A stretch of 42,255 nt of DNA from Hypsibius dujardini. Its lineage: Eukaryota > Tardigrada > Eutardigrada > Parachela > Hypsibiidae. The DNA lies in contig LRSR01012354.1 in NCBI GenBank assembly GCA_001579985.1, positions 1-42,255 of the forward strand, written 5' to 3'. Each line of letters begins with the position of its first letter. Positions within the stretch are counted from its first letter, which is position 1. Under the pieces are notes generated by a model. It searched no databases, was not told the DNA's origin, and saw only the letters and a program-made list of their open reading frames with translations. Positions 19,690 through 31,140 of this stretch are shown here, piece after piece. Both the position numbers and the translations under genes were made by a program.

Positions 19690-20852
19690 ATGTGTGGGGG
19701 TAGGGGGATGACCAACACGGCCATGGCAGTTAAGGCTATCCCTCTCGAAAAACACTAACCTCAATACGGTTACATTTGATAACAGTTACATTTACTGTCT
19801 CAAATATCGTTCTACATTGAGTAACAAAGCAGCTTGTAACCATTTTTTGTCCCTGAAGTAAAAAGTTGACCAAACGGAGTACCATTTTCGACAACAATTT
19901 TATTGGGACTTAAAAATTTTTTCAAAGTAAGTTTGAAAAGTCCGGAAACGGGAGACAAATTTGTCGATTTCAATCGTTTTGTTAAGCACAAAGTTTAAAA
20001 TTACTTATAATATTGGAAAAGGAGGAGGACAGTGCCACTTGCCCAGTGGTCAGTCGTTTTGGTGTATAATGTATCTTCCTCATTAAGAATTTCATTGTTA
20101 AAATTATTGCGAGTCCCTATTAGCTCAGCGGTATGTAATCTGCCTCATGTGAGCAGAAAAAAAAGTGTTTTCCTTTTTTCTCATCCTTCGAAGCCGATTG
20201 GTCATACCAAATGATGCCAAGTCATTTTTTAGTCAAGGAGAAAGCACTTGGGTGGACTGACCATTGGTCAACCAAGTGCAGTTCAGTCCAGAATTGCATC
20301 TGTTTTTGCATCCCCTTTTGGGATGCAATTATGGATTCATTTTGGTATGGACAAAAAGATAAACCGCCAAATTGTAACTTACTGTAGTACTGTTTCGAAA
20401 ATCATAAAGGATTTCAATTAAGATTCGAATTCCTGTCACTGTTTTTCGCTTGGCTGTAAATGGTTTTGCAAGCCTCAATTTTGTACTGAATCAGATGAGC
20501 CTTCACCGACAGGCGCAATTAAGGCAGACATTGTTTGGATTCCGTTTCAGTTTAAAGTCGTCATTTCATTATATTTAGAGGCCTCAAGACCAGGAGCTTT
20601 ATGTGAATATCCAGGCCCGAAGAATGGGCCTGTTGTTCGCGGAATCAAATTACTATCAACAATGGGATCGACATTGGCCGATAGCAATTATTTGTTTTCA
20701 CCTTCATTATTGCGATCTTTGACCCTTCGGGGATAATTTCTATGCTCACGAGCGTCGCCTGATCTAGAGTTAAAGCCTGCAACAAGCACCTCTCCTTTCT
20801 CACAGCATTATTGTACACTGTACATTAGAACTTCTTATCATTGTTCATGAAT
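19690..20852. repeat. Block B copy of duplicated non-coding segment
   Basis: Counterpart of 10275-11172. It carries about 250 bp of extra sequence (about 19915-20180) relative to block A, ending in the tRNA-like stretch. Beyond it, 20188-20725 is about 99% identical to block A and includes the same hairpin element at about 20200-20346. Confidence 0.6.
20109..20152 (+). other. tRNA-like fragment (A box present)
   Basis: TAGCTCAGCGG matches a polymerase III A box and tRNA D-arm, followed by TCTGC...GCAGA that could form an anticodon stem around CTCATGTGA, a nine-base rather than seven-base loop. No T-arm or acceptor stem follows; an A-run replaces it. It lies in the insertion specific to block B, so it may be a tRNA pseudogene or the remains of a tRNA-derived SINE. 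Confidence 0.3.
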
Positions 20853-22346
20853 GGCTCGCTGACGGGGGGATTAAAGGGCGTTGCCGCTCAAGTTGGTGGA
20901 AAATGGGGAAACTTGATTTTTGTCCCTCTGGAACTTTGAACTATAGCAGCAAAAAGGTGGTCACCATCGGGGACCCTTATTAAGTGAAATTCATATTTGT
21001 TTGCCGCTGTAGATTTATGTCCTTCCCTGCTTGCCCACTGCCTTGCGCCCCCCCCAGCAGCCTGTTGTTTAAAATTTGGCGGCTAAACAGATCTCGACGG
21101 AGGATACTTTCCACACTGCGATTCATTCAACTCCCTGACGACGTTTCTTCTCTACAATGATTAAATGTTTACCCCACATTTTGTGGCTGACGAAATCTGG
21201 ATTTGAACGGTTAGGGAAATGTTCTTCAAAATTAAAGTGGCAGCGCATCGTTAAATTCGTTTTTGGTCAATGCATCATTAGGCCGAATCCCAGTCCTCCG
21301 GTATGCTGCTACACAGAGTACATTACATGGCTCATAGTTAGACTGCGGCGTGTCACATGCAAACTGTACAGTGCATTTCTCGGTATTACGCGCATTAATG
21401 AGATTGGCCATTACTTAGTTGATAGATCTCGGTGGGGTTTCTCCCACACACGCCAACCGAGGCTAGAGTTGTGAATTAGATTTTGCGTCTATACTCGAAG
21501 ATTTCTCGATCTGGTCGAAATGAATGAAAGGACAATACAATACCATCGCATCGCTTTCTCTGTGCGCAAAACCAACCAACCGGTTGAGAGCGCGCCATCT
21601 ACGATTAGAACTTCCGGAGCAACGGACCGCACAGAAACCACAGACAGCCGCCTCACCACACCCCCATTGTTGACGGAAATTGACAGGCCTCGATTGACTG
21701 ACACTCGGCAATTTTAAAATTAACACATCTCTCTGTCTTGTTGCCTCAAATAATAGCTGCTCCAGTTTTGTTTTCTTTGTGGCAGGAAATTATTTGGGCC
21801 ACCACCACCCACGCCAAAGGCTTGGGTTTGAAGAGTCCTCCTCTAGCTGATCCAAGATCTAGATGTACGAGATTAGGCTAGCTACAAACACTGCGACAGC
21901 TTCCATCTATCGCAAATCTGTTTTTGCTTAATGTTAAGGCAAGTTGGCAGTAGAGATTTCTCCCAACTTCAGTAAACTTGTTTTGTTACATGTAAATAAT
22001 AATAATTAAAAAAATATATCCACAGAAAAATCTCATTTGCCGACTCATACGTACGAATTGTTGCAATAATATATATATACATTTATTTGGTCTAAAACTT
22101 TGTCAATCATTAGTCATCAGCATGACAACATATGTAGCTAATATGTATAACAAAGGAAGACTCATAAAACAAGGCAAATTTAAAGCGTTATAAATAAGTC
22201 TAAAAGTCAAAATCGTGCAAAAGAAATCGATATACCACAAATTAAATTTTCAAATTAAATCTCCACACACAACTTAACGCGCCACAAAAGGAAGTTATAA
22301 AATGGAGCGATATTTCCCGTTCCGAAGTCCGCATCGATCATCGCGT
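20853..22346. other. Intergenic, no gene assigned
   Basis: Open frames at 21157-21474 and 21463-21726 have no motif and overlap on opposite strands. AT-rich sequence with a TATATATA run lies near 22060-22080. Nothing convincing. Confidence 0.35.
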
Positions 22347-22979
22347 TCACAGCGTCTTTGGTCCAGCAAGCTCCTTCGCAGACAGCACAGCACTGACTAC
22401 AAACAACAGCCCATTCAGCAGCGACAACGCCCCCGCCGCGACCCGCACCCCAAACGGCCCCACCTCCATGATCGTTCGCTCCGCCTCGTCGTAACGCCAC
22501 AGCACGGCCAGCACCACCTCCTGCACGCCCGCAATCAACAGCACCACGGCCAGCACTATATTGGCAGTCTTCTCCAGGTTGGTCGTCTTCGGGACGATCA
22601 TCGCTGAGGTTGTGCTTGAGAGGTACGAGATAAGGAGGATCAGCAGGACAAACAGCGCCACGGTCTGGGCGGCGATGAAGGCCGCCTCTCCCACCAGAAA
22701 GTGCTCGTGGAGATAGGTCAACCAGGGATGACTGACGTAGGAGTATTGGTAGTAGTCGGCACTGCGGATCACCTCGCGGCTTTGTTCGCGCAGCGTGGCG
22801 AGAAGGATGACGGCCGCCAGGGCGAGGAGGAGCTCGATGAGCTTAAGGATCCCAGGGAGACGGGTGAGGTAGGTGCTGTTGCAGCCGGGCGTGCTGGTGA
22901 CGGTGGCGGTGACTGAGTTAACGGCCTGCCCCTTGGTGATGGAGTAGTTGATGGTCTTAGTGGTCGTTGTAATAACCAT
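22347..22979 (-). CDS. Four-transmembrane protein, MARVEL-like
   Basis: Single-exon coding region of 210 aa as visible. I chose the ATG at 22979 (MVITTTTKTINYS), since the upstream in-frame sequence is low-quality and the hydrophobic core begins later. Four hydrophobic segments: about residues 44-62 (LLLALAAVILLATL), 100-120 (TVALFVLLILLISYL), 139-160 (IVLAVVLLIAGVQEVVLAVL) and 180-200 (AAGALSLLNGLLFVVSAVL). The first loop has charged and aromatic residues (REQSREVIRSADYYQY). Short N- and C-termini and four helices fit MARVEL/tetraspan-type membrane proteins, which act in vesicle trafficking or junctions, but no diagnostic motif is seen. GC content is higher than in surrounding DNA. An upstream 5'UTR exon is possible. 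Confidence 0.72.
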   Translation of the reverse strand: MVITTTTKTINYSITKGQAVNSVTATVTSTPGCNSTYLTRLPGILKLIELLLALAAVILLATLREQSREVIRSADYYQYSYVSHPWLTYLHEHFLVGEAAFIAAQTVALFVLLILLISYLSSTTSAMIVPKTTNLEKTANIVLAVVLLIAGVQEVVLAVLWRYDEAERTIMEVGPFGVRVAAGALSLLNGLLFVVSAVLSAKELAGPKTL

Positions 22980-23776
22980 TTTTGCAGAAATTAAAAAATA
23001 GGAAGCAAAAACGGCTGAAAATGTTCGGAAGTCTTTATCATTAAGGAAAGGGCAAAGATGAGCCACCAAAAAATGTGCTTAGACAAATGATGGAAAATCG
23101 GAAGGCTTTGACGGTTGAGAAAACGGAAAAAATGAGAGAGTAATTTGGGTGTCGTCTTTCTGCACGCAGTGAGGCAGAGTGATGTAATAGCAAACACACA
23201 CACGGCGGAAGTTGTGAGGCGGCTTTCCGCGTGAGAAAATCTCAGAAACACATTTGCGAGTACTGTGTAGTCTGGTGTGTGTGAGTATACATGGCGTACG
23301 ATATACTGAGAAAGTTTGCTCACATGGGACGACGGGAAGGATAAGGAAATGTGAGCTTGATCTGACGTGAAGGGAAGATGCTGCTGGCTATGTATCTGTG
23401 TGTTCCGGTTCTCCCTACCGCGGGCGATCGATATAGTGTTTTATTTATGACAGTTGGGAGTTGAAATGGCGGGGGTACCCAATGGGTGGGCCTATAGTAC
23501 GTAGAGTGGATCATCCTCAGCTTATGTAAGGCAAGACGGCGCGCGCGCGCAGCGATCGATAGCTGAAAGAAGTCAAATTGCACCCGCGAGGAAGAAAAGT
23601 TTTCTTAATGGTTCTTGACGTCACATCCAGATGATGAGACTGGGAGTTAAGCGTTCGGCAAACTAGGGTCTGGCTCTCTTTGATAAAACTCTTGATGGTG
23701 GTGGAGAGAAACGGTGGTTGTTTGCACTTCCTAGAGATGATTGAAAGTAAACTCAAACTTTTATTGACAAATTTCT
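22980..23776. other. Upstream region of the four-TM gene
   Basis: No further exon identified. Contains a CG dinucleotide run (GCGCGCGCGC near 23540-23550). A promoter for the minus-strand gene should lie here but no clear TATA box was found. Confidence 0.35.
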
Positions 23777-24170
23777 TGGCTTTAGTTTTCTTAGTTGACT
23801 AATAAACTTGAACAATTTTAATTAAGAAGATTATGAATGGCAAAAACTTGGTCAACTAATTTTGATTAAAACAGGGCTAAAAATGTAATCAATAAAAGAG
23901 ACTAAATTAATAATGGTTGGTAACTAATTTTCCTTTGACTGAAAAAATTAATCAGTTTACTAATTTAAAAATGTAAGAATTTAACTGGTTTCGATTAAAA
24001 AAACTAAGGTTGGTCAACTAATTTTGACTACAATGGACTAAAATTTTCTCTACTAAACTGAACTAAACTAAACTAAGCTAAATTAAAATAAAAAATGCTT
24101 AGTGATAAATGTTTGTTTGACTAAGAAAGACTAATTAGTTGACCAGTTTTAGTTTTTGCTATCCCTAGCA
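23777..24170. repeat. AT-rich repeat with inverted ends (CAAAAACTAAAAC family)
   Basis: GGTCAACTAATTTTG or close variants occur near 23851, 23919 and 24012, giving spacings of about 70-90 bp. The right end near 24125-24165 is an inverted copy: its reverse complement reads AGCAAAAACTAAAAC then TGGTCAACTAATTAG. ACTAAACTAA runs occur at 24050-24080. A related piece is at about 11640. Probably a foldback-type or satellite-like mobile element. Confidence 0.45.
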
Positions 24171-24640
24171 CTCAAAATGTACAGTATGTAACATACACTT
24201 CTATGTATAGTGAAAATGGTGGATTGGAGCGAGCGCGCCTAAAAATACAAAAGGAATAAATGAGGCGTTTTTGAACACTGCATCATCTAAACTTGAATCT
24301 GAAACCGACTGTTTTTATCTTGATAAATATACTGAAATATTAATGAGAGTTTATGGGCAATAGAATTGTTTACACAAAAGTATCCCATGGCTGAAGGATT
24401 TAATAGGAATGTTGAGCAGTTAATTCCGGGAGAGTGCCATCTTCCAGAAATTTCTGTAGAGCTTGATTAAGAATCCGTCACAAAGGAGAGCCTGCAAAGG
24501 GAGGGAGAGGGAGAGAGAGTGAACCATAAAGTTCCACAGCTCGTAAGAAAATCTGGCTGAACGACAAGCGATAAAATAATACTGTTTCCATTTCATTTAA
24601 CATTTCCCAACGGCTTAGATGCACGTAATCCTCAACCATC
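24171..24640. other. Intergenic with short GAGAGG run
   Basis: A purine microsatellite (GGGAGAGGGAGAGAGAG) lies at about 24500-24521. No gene recognised. Confidence 0.4.
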
Positions 24641-24644
24641 TACA

Positions 24645-24866
24645 GTCAACGACAAGAGTGAGTACGCTGGAGGGTCCGGGGAATGGGCAAAAGAGGCGGG
24701 GCAGGGGTGGTTTTCAAACAATAGAATAATGAACCACCTGACCTGCAGCGGTTGCTTTGTTCCGTTTTGTTCCTGCTTTGTTCTATTTTCATACATGCCA
24801 CCCTCTGCTCCACCCCTTTTGCCCATACCCCGGACCTTCCAGTGTACTCAATCTTGTCGCTTATTG
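24645..24866. mobile_element. Foldback/MITE-like inverted repeat
   Basis: Arms of about 70 bp at 24645-24715 and 24798-24866 are about 80-85% inverted matches; both contain GGTCCGGGG then ATGGGCAAAAG. The central spacer is about 80 bp. No clear target duplication found. No protein. Confidence 0.55.
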
Positions 24867-24911
24867 TAACAGGTTAGCAACATTCGTAATGAGGCGGTTA
24901 TATGGACGTAC

Positions 24912-26391
24912 CCAGTTGGACAGCGTAAGCATAATAGCGCACCCCCAGGATGTCCTTTGTACCGGCCAGTTGGTCGGGACGTTCATCGCACAATCTCTCC
25001 CGGTACGGCTCGTCCACTATGTAAGCAAAGTTCCCCGATAGAACCTTTGCTACAGCGTCGCTGTCACCTGCACAGAGGGAATCGGGGAGTCTTGCGAGGA
25101 TGCTTCAATATGGCCTGATTCAGGGCACGTTTTGAAGCCTGTGGGAAATACCCGGCATCACGTGTTTACTGAATCAGATTGGAGTATACCATAAGCAATC
25201 TCATTGGTTGGTTGGGTTGGGGGTCCATGTAAAAACAGAAGTTAAGAAACTATATCTAATTTGTGTTAAAGTATTTGGTGGAATAATTTAAACTAGACGC
25301 AACGCAATGCCAAATCATCCGGACCCATCCATTCCGTTTATACCCCAGCAACTTGGCTGTAAATTAACGTAGTCCTGAACCCATACGTCTATGAGCAGTT
25401 ATTTATTAATTATTCGTTGAAACTGTGGGGCTGCGAATGAATTTATTGATAATAAAAAGATCACTGGTGTCGATAAAAGTGTTTTGAGGTTAGTTTGTGT
25501 TCGAAATCTTGTTAATCCGTCTACTCCGTACTCACAAACACTTGCCCATCTCCTTCCGTCATTCATCTTCCCTCACATTATCTTCCACCCCCATTTGCGG
25601 TCTCTCAACTTCCTGTCCACTACACCAGAGTCGGTGAAATGCGCAGTAACTTTGTGAATATACATACCGCCTCGTCGGGCTGAGGCTAAAAGTGACCAAA
25701 ACTGAAGAGCTGAAGAAAAAAGGCGTTTTGTGACATTTAACACTCGTTTTGGTTAACACTCGTGCAGGCAGGGTGTCCGATGTTTAGGGTTTCAATTTCT
25801 TTGGGAGAAGGAACCTTAAGGGATTCTTAACAAGTCGATCTTCAATTCATCAAGTTAGGGAACAACGGTCAACATTGAAAAAACGAAAGTAAATGGGACA
25901 AGAAAGGGGAAGGGGGGGGGGGACTTGTAGCCTAAGCCGTCTTGTTGCGCCTTCTCACCTCCCCAGGCGTTATATTCTTAATTCACCCGGGAGCTCTTAT
26001 CCTCCCCTTCAGTGGCCACTGACGCCTGTCATTAATATTAACACCAAAGTATTCCCATTGGCTGTAAGAAAAGTTTTTTACCAGTTTTGGCTCTTGCAAC
26101 ACCAGTTTGTTTGCATTGTGCCGCTTAGTTATTGTCCTATTCAGTTTTTACATGAAGCCGAAAAAATATGAAACAACAGACTGGAAGAGAGCTTTGACAA
26201 ATGCCTTACCTGAAGATACGCCAGGTCACCGTATTGGGGTGCGACAAGATATTGGGTGTCATGGTGATTCGAAAGTTTGAGTTATAGAGAACTCGCACAT
26301 GAATGGAGTCGTTTGTGACAATCTGGAGAAAGTCCACGGCACCGGACGCCTCCTCGGTTATGGCGCTAAGCGTTACCACGAGGTCAGCTTT
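24912..26391 (-). CDS. Partial ionotropic glutamate receptor-like gene (two exons)
   Basis: Two minus-strand exons joined in phase: 26391..26210 and 25102..24912. The first has acceptor CATATAG, reads KADLVVTLSAITEEASG, then DSIHVRVLYNSNFRITMTPN, and ends in a strong GTAAGG donor. The second reads ILARLPDSLCAGDSDAV, AKVLSGNFAYIVDEPYRE and DILGVRYYAYAVQLG, with a GTACGT donor. The pattern of gap, vLsGnfAYI, an acidic Cys-containing stretch and YYAYAVQ-G resembles the S2 ligand-binding half of ionotropic glutamate receptors (A-Y-I...Y-g-i-a...k-G-s). YNSNF...MTP could be the end of M3. The acceptor of the second exon (ATTGAAG) is poor, M3 is not well matched, and no M1, pore or M4 exon is recognised, so this is either part of a larger gene or a remnant. 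If real it is a ligand-gated cation channel or chemoreceptor. Confidence 0.42.
25103..26209. other. Probable intron between the two receptor-like exons
   Basis: Opens with GTAAGG on the minus strand. Contains a 13-base G run (about 25911-25923). No other exon is convincing. Confidence 0.35.
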
Positions 26392-28168
26392 CTATATGAA
26401 CTATATAAAGTTACGCGGATACTTCCATCGACTATACAGAGTATACTGTACGAGGAGTGTGACCAAATTCTAGCTACCCTGTTTTCTGCTAAAATTTGAG
26501 CCACTCTGAAATATAATTAGTTAATTCAGTGTAATGAACTCAAAGGATGAACAAAACGGGACCCAATTAGTATTTAACTTGTTCAAGAGGGAAGTATTTC
26601 AAGAGAGAGAGACAGAATCAGACAGAAAAATGACCTACATTTTTCTACTACAATTGAAGGAGGCGCTGCGTGCGTTCCAAACACTCGACCAGGCAGGGCA
26701 GCACTTTCTAGCACGTGCACCACCTAGATAACTTCTTGAAGGATTAAATGATGCAACAGTGAAAGAGCTGGAGAACTCCTCTTTTTTTCACTGATTTTTT
26801 TATAAGTATAACGGAATAACTGTTTGTAGTGCGTCAAGTATTGCCGTAGTTTAGTCACATTTGCTATCATTGACGTCAGCCTTCAAAGGAGAAAAAAGTT
26901 AGTAAACAAAAAGTGATAAAAAAGGTCATCGTCAAAGGATTGCGGAATATTGCGGATTGCTTCTCAAAACGTGAAGTCTCTCTGGCCCTGTTCGGTCGCT
27001 TAATATGTATTCGTTTAGTGTAAATGCATTGCCACACTGGAATGTATCTGTATTTCAATTGCTCTAATCACAATGGGGGTGTCCTTTCCTGGAGATCCTG
27101 CCACTGGCGTCGCTGCCGAACGGAAAACCAAGTCGACTCCTGTAGGACTGATTAATAACCAGGCTAAGATCTAGCTGGCAGGTCCAATAATCGGATACAT
27201 CTTGTTATGGTTAGTGGATTGTGCTAATGTGTTGGATGGGCAGAAACGGAGATATTGCAACAGATAAAAGGCAAGTGGCAATAAAAAAAATGTACACCTA
27301 GATTTCAAAACCTTGGTAGGGTTTCTGATATGGCTACTGTACGCTCCCAACCTCTAGGGTCGCTTATGCCCCACTCCCGCTGATTCGCATCAAACTTGAG
27401 CGGATCGTTCAATTCCGTTTACTTGTCTGTGAAATGTTCTTATTCGATAGAGAATGGTTTCATCAGCAAGTAGTGATTCGAGATTAGAGTCGAAAAGCTG
27501 TAGGTCCGCAGAAAATAATTTATCTGTGGTCTACTAAAAAAACCACAACTATTTAAAACAAATTATTATTAGACCTTTCATCCTGAATATTTTCAATCCA
27601 GAATTACATTTTCTATCCAAATTAAGCAAGTTTTGGGGCGTGAGCTAGAGCGCCCTCAAGGGGATTGATTAGGTTGATCCCCCTTGGCGGACTAAACCCT
27701 TCACGAGAGTCGCACGCCCTCGATCTGTCTTTGGGGATTACAAATATGAACAATTAAGGTGAATCAAGCAAGTAAAAATGGGAGGGTTCACCTCGTAAAC
27801 CACATAGGCGGCCCGCCCTTGGATTCGCTTGGACCATCAATCCAAGCGAACGCAAACCTTGAGTTAGATTGGTGTACTTCCTGCGCTATCCTCCAGTTAT
27901 CCACCCTACCTCAGAAATCTCCTTTGGAAAGCCTGTCGCTGGACCGGCCACAACGTGCGACTTTGAAAGACGAAGTGCGAAATCTGTGTTATCCAATTTA
28001 GAAATTTTACGAATGCCCTAACTGAATAGGTCTTTGCGTTGCACCACGAAAATCTGCAATTGAGTATACAATTGCACGTTGCACCCTCACTAATCTGTTT
28101 CGTTCAATCAATCAAATAACAGCACGTGTTTTGGTCAAGAATGAAGTTCTAAATCTGCATTAATCACT
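26392..28168. other. Intergenic or intronic, no gene assigned
   Basis: Weak coding-like pieces exist, such as LKEALRAFQTLDQAGQ on plus near 26655 and MGVSFPGDPATGVAAERK on plus near 27073, but they lack supporting splice structure or a recognised domain. Upstream exons of the receptor-like gene, if present, should be here. Confidence 0.3.
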
Positions 28169-28585
28169 GGAGCCCTGCAAACCGAACCGCCGCAACCCGC
28201 GGGTTCCATCTTGGCGGTTGCGCTTTAACTTTTCAAATCCACCGCAAACCGCACTTGCCGCTTTTCTGATACCATAAACAGACATTGCAATCAATCATTT
28301 TCTATTACCACACAAAAACAAGCGCAAATAGAGCCATCTGATTTGTTAACGTATTGAAAATATGTACATGACGTATACGTATGTACGTAAATACACACGT
28401 AAGTACACACGTACGATTTGTTTACGTATTAAAAACTTTATTAGGTTCTAAAATTGTCGGTGCGGTTTGCGGTTTGAGGGTGCCAGCCCGCGGGCTGCGC
28501 GGTGCGGTTTTAAGGAATGCCTGCGGTGCGCTGCGGGCCGCGGTTTAGAAAATAAGTCGGGGTGCGGGTTGCGGTTTCTAACTCC
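28169..28585. mobile_element. Non-autonomous element with GCGGTTT-rich termini
   Basis: Inverted GC-rich ends: the left starts GGAGCCCTGCAAACCGAACC and the right end, reverse-complemented, starts GGAGTTAGAAACCGCAACCC. Multiple TGCGGTTT/AAACCGCA subterminal copies follow. An 11-bp direct repeat GCATTAATCAC lies outside both ends (28157-28167, 28586-28596), a likely target duplication. The centre has ACGTA-type repeats (28361-28415). GCGG-rich subterminal repeats recall those of the hAT element at 33.5-37.4 kb. Confidence 0.6.
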
Positions 28586-28708
28586 GCATTAATCACATCA
28601 TGCCATCTCGTGAGTGGAGGGAAATAAACCCTGGAACTGGGTGGGAAACAAATATGGGCAGATTTTTATCGCCCGCTACGCTACCAACACGTTAACCGTA
28701 TGCTTACT

Positions 28709-28765
28709 AAGAGGTCTGCCCCGCTACCGCTAGAACTAAAATTTCGATACGCTAGCTTTTGATAA
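28709..28765 (+). mobile_element. Possible hAT-type terminus fragment
   Basis: AAGAGGTCTGCCCCGCTACC followed by ...ATACGCTAGC resembles the reverse complement of the right end of the hAT element (CAGAGCTGTGCCGCTAAAGG ... CCCGCTACGC). A second CCCGCTACGCTACC lies just upstream at about 28672. It may be the relic of a related element. Confidence 0.35.
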
Positions 28766-30837
28766 ATCTTACAAATATTATCTGTAAGTTTTTGAAAAAA
28801 CATTTTTTCTTCCTGGTTTTTTTATGCAACGAAGCAAAACCACAAAGAACGTTTACAGGATACATTTCCTTAGAAGAAATATTTCCTCTCACCTAATTCA
28901 CCAAGGTGAAATGATTTCATCCCAGCTTTTTGATAAACCAAAATTAAAAATTGTATTATTTATTCAATGGCTGTGGATCTTCTGTGACGTTGCTTTGGAG
29001 GCGTGTTGGGACGTAGCTACGAGCTGGGGTTCTGAACCGGTAGTGGGGCCAGAATTTTTATTTGTTACCTACTCCTGGTATTTCACAAATTTTTATCGGA
29101 TTTCGCAATTCTTGGGTTTTCATTTCTTTGTGTTTTTCCTACCGCTTTGTGTATTTTCATTTTTATCTCCTGGAATACGCAGCCGCTTGTTGTGTTTTTG
29201 GACTCGGTCGATCGTCGGAATCTCAAAAATCTCCGCGATAGTGTGCACAAAGGCTGCGTTGCCACATGCCAGAGATTAATGAGTTCCTTTTCCAATGCCG
29301 AAAATTGAGCCGCATGTGATCATTTAGATTCCTTTCACAAAACTTTAAATAATTTCAAAGCAATTCAAAAGTTCACATTTTTTAGGTGAAGTCAGCGGCG
29401 GCTTTACACCTTGAAACCGAACTGGAGGATTGCAGTCTCATTGCAACAGGTTCCACAAAAGAGCGTCAAGTCTCTTCGCATCCAATCCCAGTCAAGCGGA
29501 GGCTTCCAACAGCACTCGCTAGCAACAGAAACAGCCTTCTGATGAGCCCCTTTTGGCCCGAAAATTGCGGTTTTGCCTCTTCCTGCTCCAGCCACCATAA
29601 AACAGTCGATTGGGCAACCACTTACTGCCATATGGTTTCCCACAGTTATTGCGGTTTCGGATTTGCCTGCTGAAAATCTATTCTGCTGAAAAATCCCGAG
29701 GGGAAGGAACCCGAAAAGTTTTCTGCTTTGTTTTGTAATCTTGAACTTGATTTGCTGCCTTAGTCGTTGGTAAATTTGCCGATCGAACGGTTAATTGAGT
29801 GGTTATGTCGGCCGTTGATTTATAAACTTAAATCGTTTGCAATCAGTTCAGATTACCACGGATTGTAATCGGTATAAATGCTTTTAAAATCTGTTGAACT
29901 AATATATAGAAAATATTAAGGCTGTTAAGAATATGAGAATTGTGGTTTTTTTTAAGAGACCATTACGACCATCACGACTGATTGACCGATTAAACATCGC
30001 AAACCGCCAATTTCACATCCATTAATTGATTGATTGACCGAAATAAAACGATGAACTAAAAGTTAGCGCGCGAGTTTTTATTTTATTTTCATACTACTCA
30101 AACAACAGAACAAACGTTTTACCACTAAAAAGAAAGTGTGGCTGAAGGCAAAAAAAAAATTCATGAACTCACAAGAATCCTGAATTGAAATTTTTAAATA
30201 CTGAAATACAGGTTAGCAAATATATTCGATTGCAGAACTGTTTAACTAAAACAAATTATTACAGTAAAATTTTCTGTTTCTTAAAAAAGCGAGGCTTGAG
30301 AAGACCTTCCACTTTTATGGCGGAACAAAAAATGAAACTCCGGTAGCCTAAACAGCGTAATCCGGAACATGTTTGGTGTTGCCGGTTTGAGTGATTGGGT
30401 AGTTTAATGAGGGGCGCTGGCAAAAATAATTGTAAATTTTGGGCCGAAAAAGTTTGCAGTATATGTTGTTTCGAAATAATAGGAAATTTTAATATTTTCG
30501 TTTGATATAGCAAAAACTATTTTATTTTAAAAGCTTATCCATTCAAATTTGGAAATTCCGATATTTTTAATAAACTCTGATACGTTTTTATAATTGTTAT
30601 TTCTTGACAATTACGTTTCCTCTGAAAAAAAGGTTGAAATTTCGTTCTTGCGCAAAAGGACCAAATATGAATCCGCACGCGATACTGCACATATTTTTGT
30701 TTAGGATAGATTAAAAAACAATGGCCGTCTTTACATTTGATTTGCATGTTTCCGTTTAACCCTTTTTGGATGGGATGAAAAAAATTTGATAAAAAGATTT
30801 TTGACGCACCGACCCCGCCCGGTTTTATGGTCACGTC
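28766..30837. other. AT-rich stretch without assigned gene
   Basis: Open frames at 28824-29279, 29386-29673 (with a competing minus-strand frame) and 30259-30834 show no domain and no clean splice signals. Nothing recognised. Confidence 0.35.
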
Positions 30838-31140
30838 CTATTTTAGTGACAGTATTCAGATTTTAAAATTTTTGATCATTTTTTTACTAAAAGCCATATT
30901 CTGAATCGATTGGCATTAGCTGAATTCCGATCGGAAGTCAGGGGGCGGAACTACAATGCTTTTATTGGTCGTTTGCCTACAGTACTCAGATTGAAGTAAT
31001 TGTGCTCGTTTTTGACCCGAAACAACATTCTAAATCAATTGACATCGGCGAAAGTTTGTTTCAGGGTCAGGGGGTGGAGCTACAGTATCTTGAATGGTTG
31101 TTTAGTCATAGTACTAGATTAAAATAGTTTTGAGAATTTC
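30838..31140. repeat. Diverged ~125-bp tandem repeat
   Basis: Units start at about 30843 (GTGACAGTATTCAGATT), 30975 (CCTACAGTACTCAGATT) and, partially, 31100 (GTCATAGTACTAGATT). Shared landmarks are ATTCTGAATCGATTG/ATTCTAAATCAATTG and AGTCAGGGGGCGGAACTACA/GGTCAGGGGGTGGAGCTACA. No open frame is conserved. Confidence 0.7.

Noticed and set aside
22302-22607. Plus-strand frame rich in R, H and Q
   Set aside because: Antisense to the four-TM protein gene, a common shadow of leucine/valine-rich sequence.
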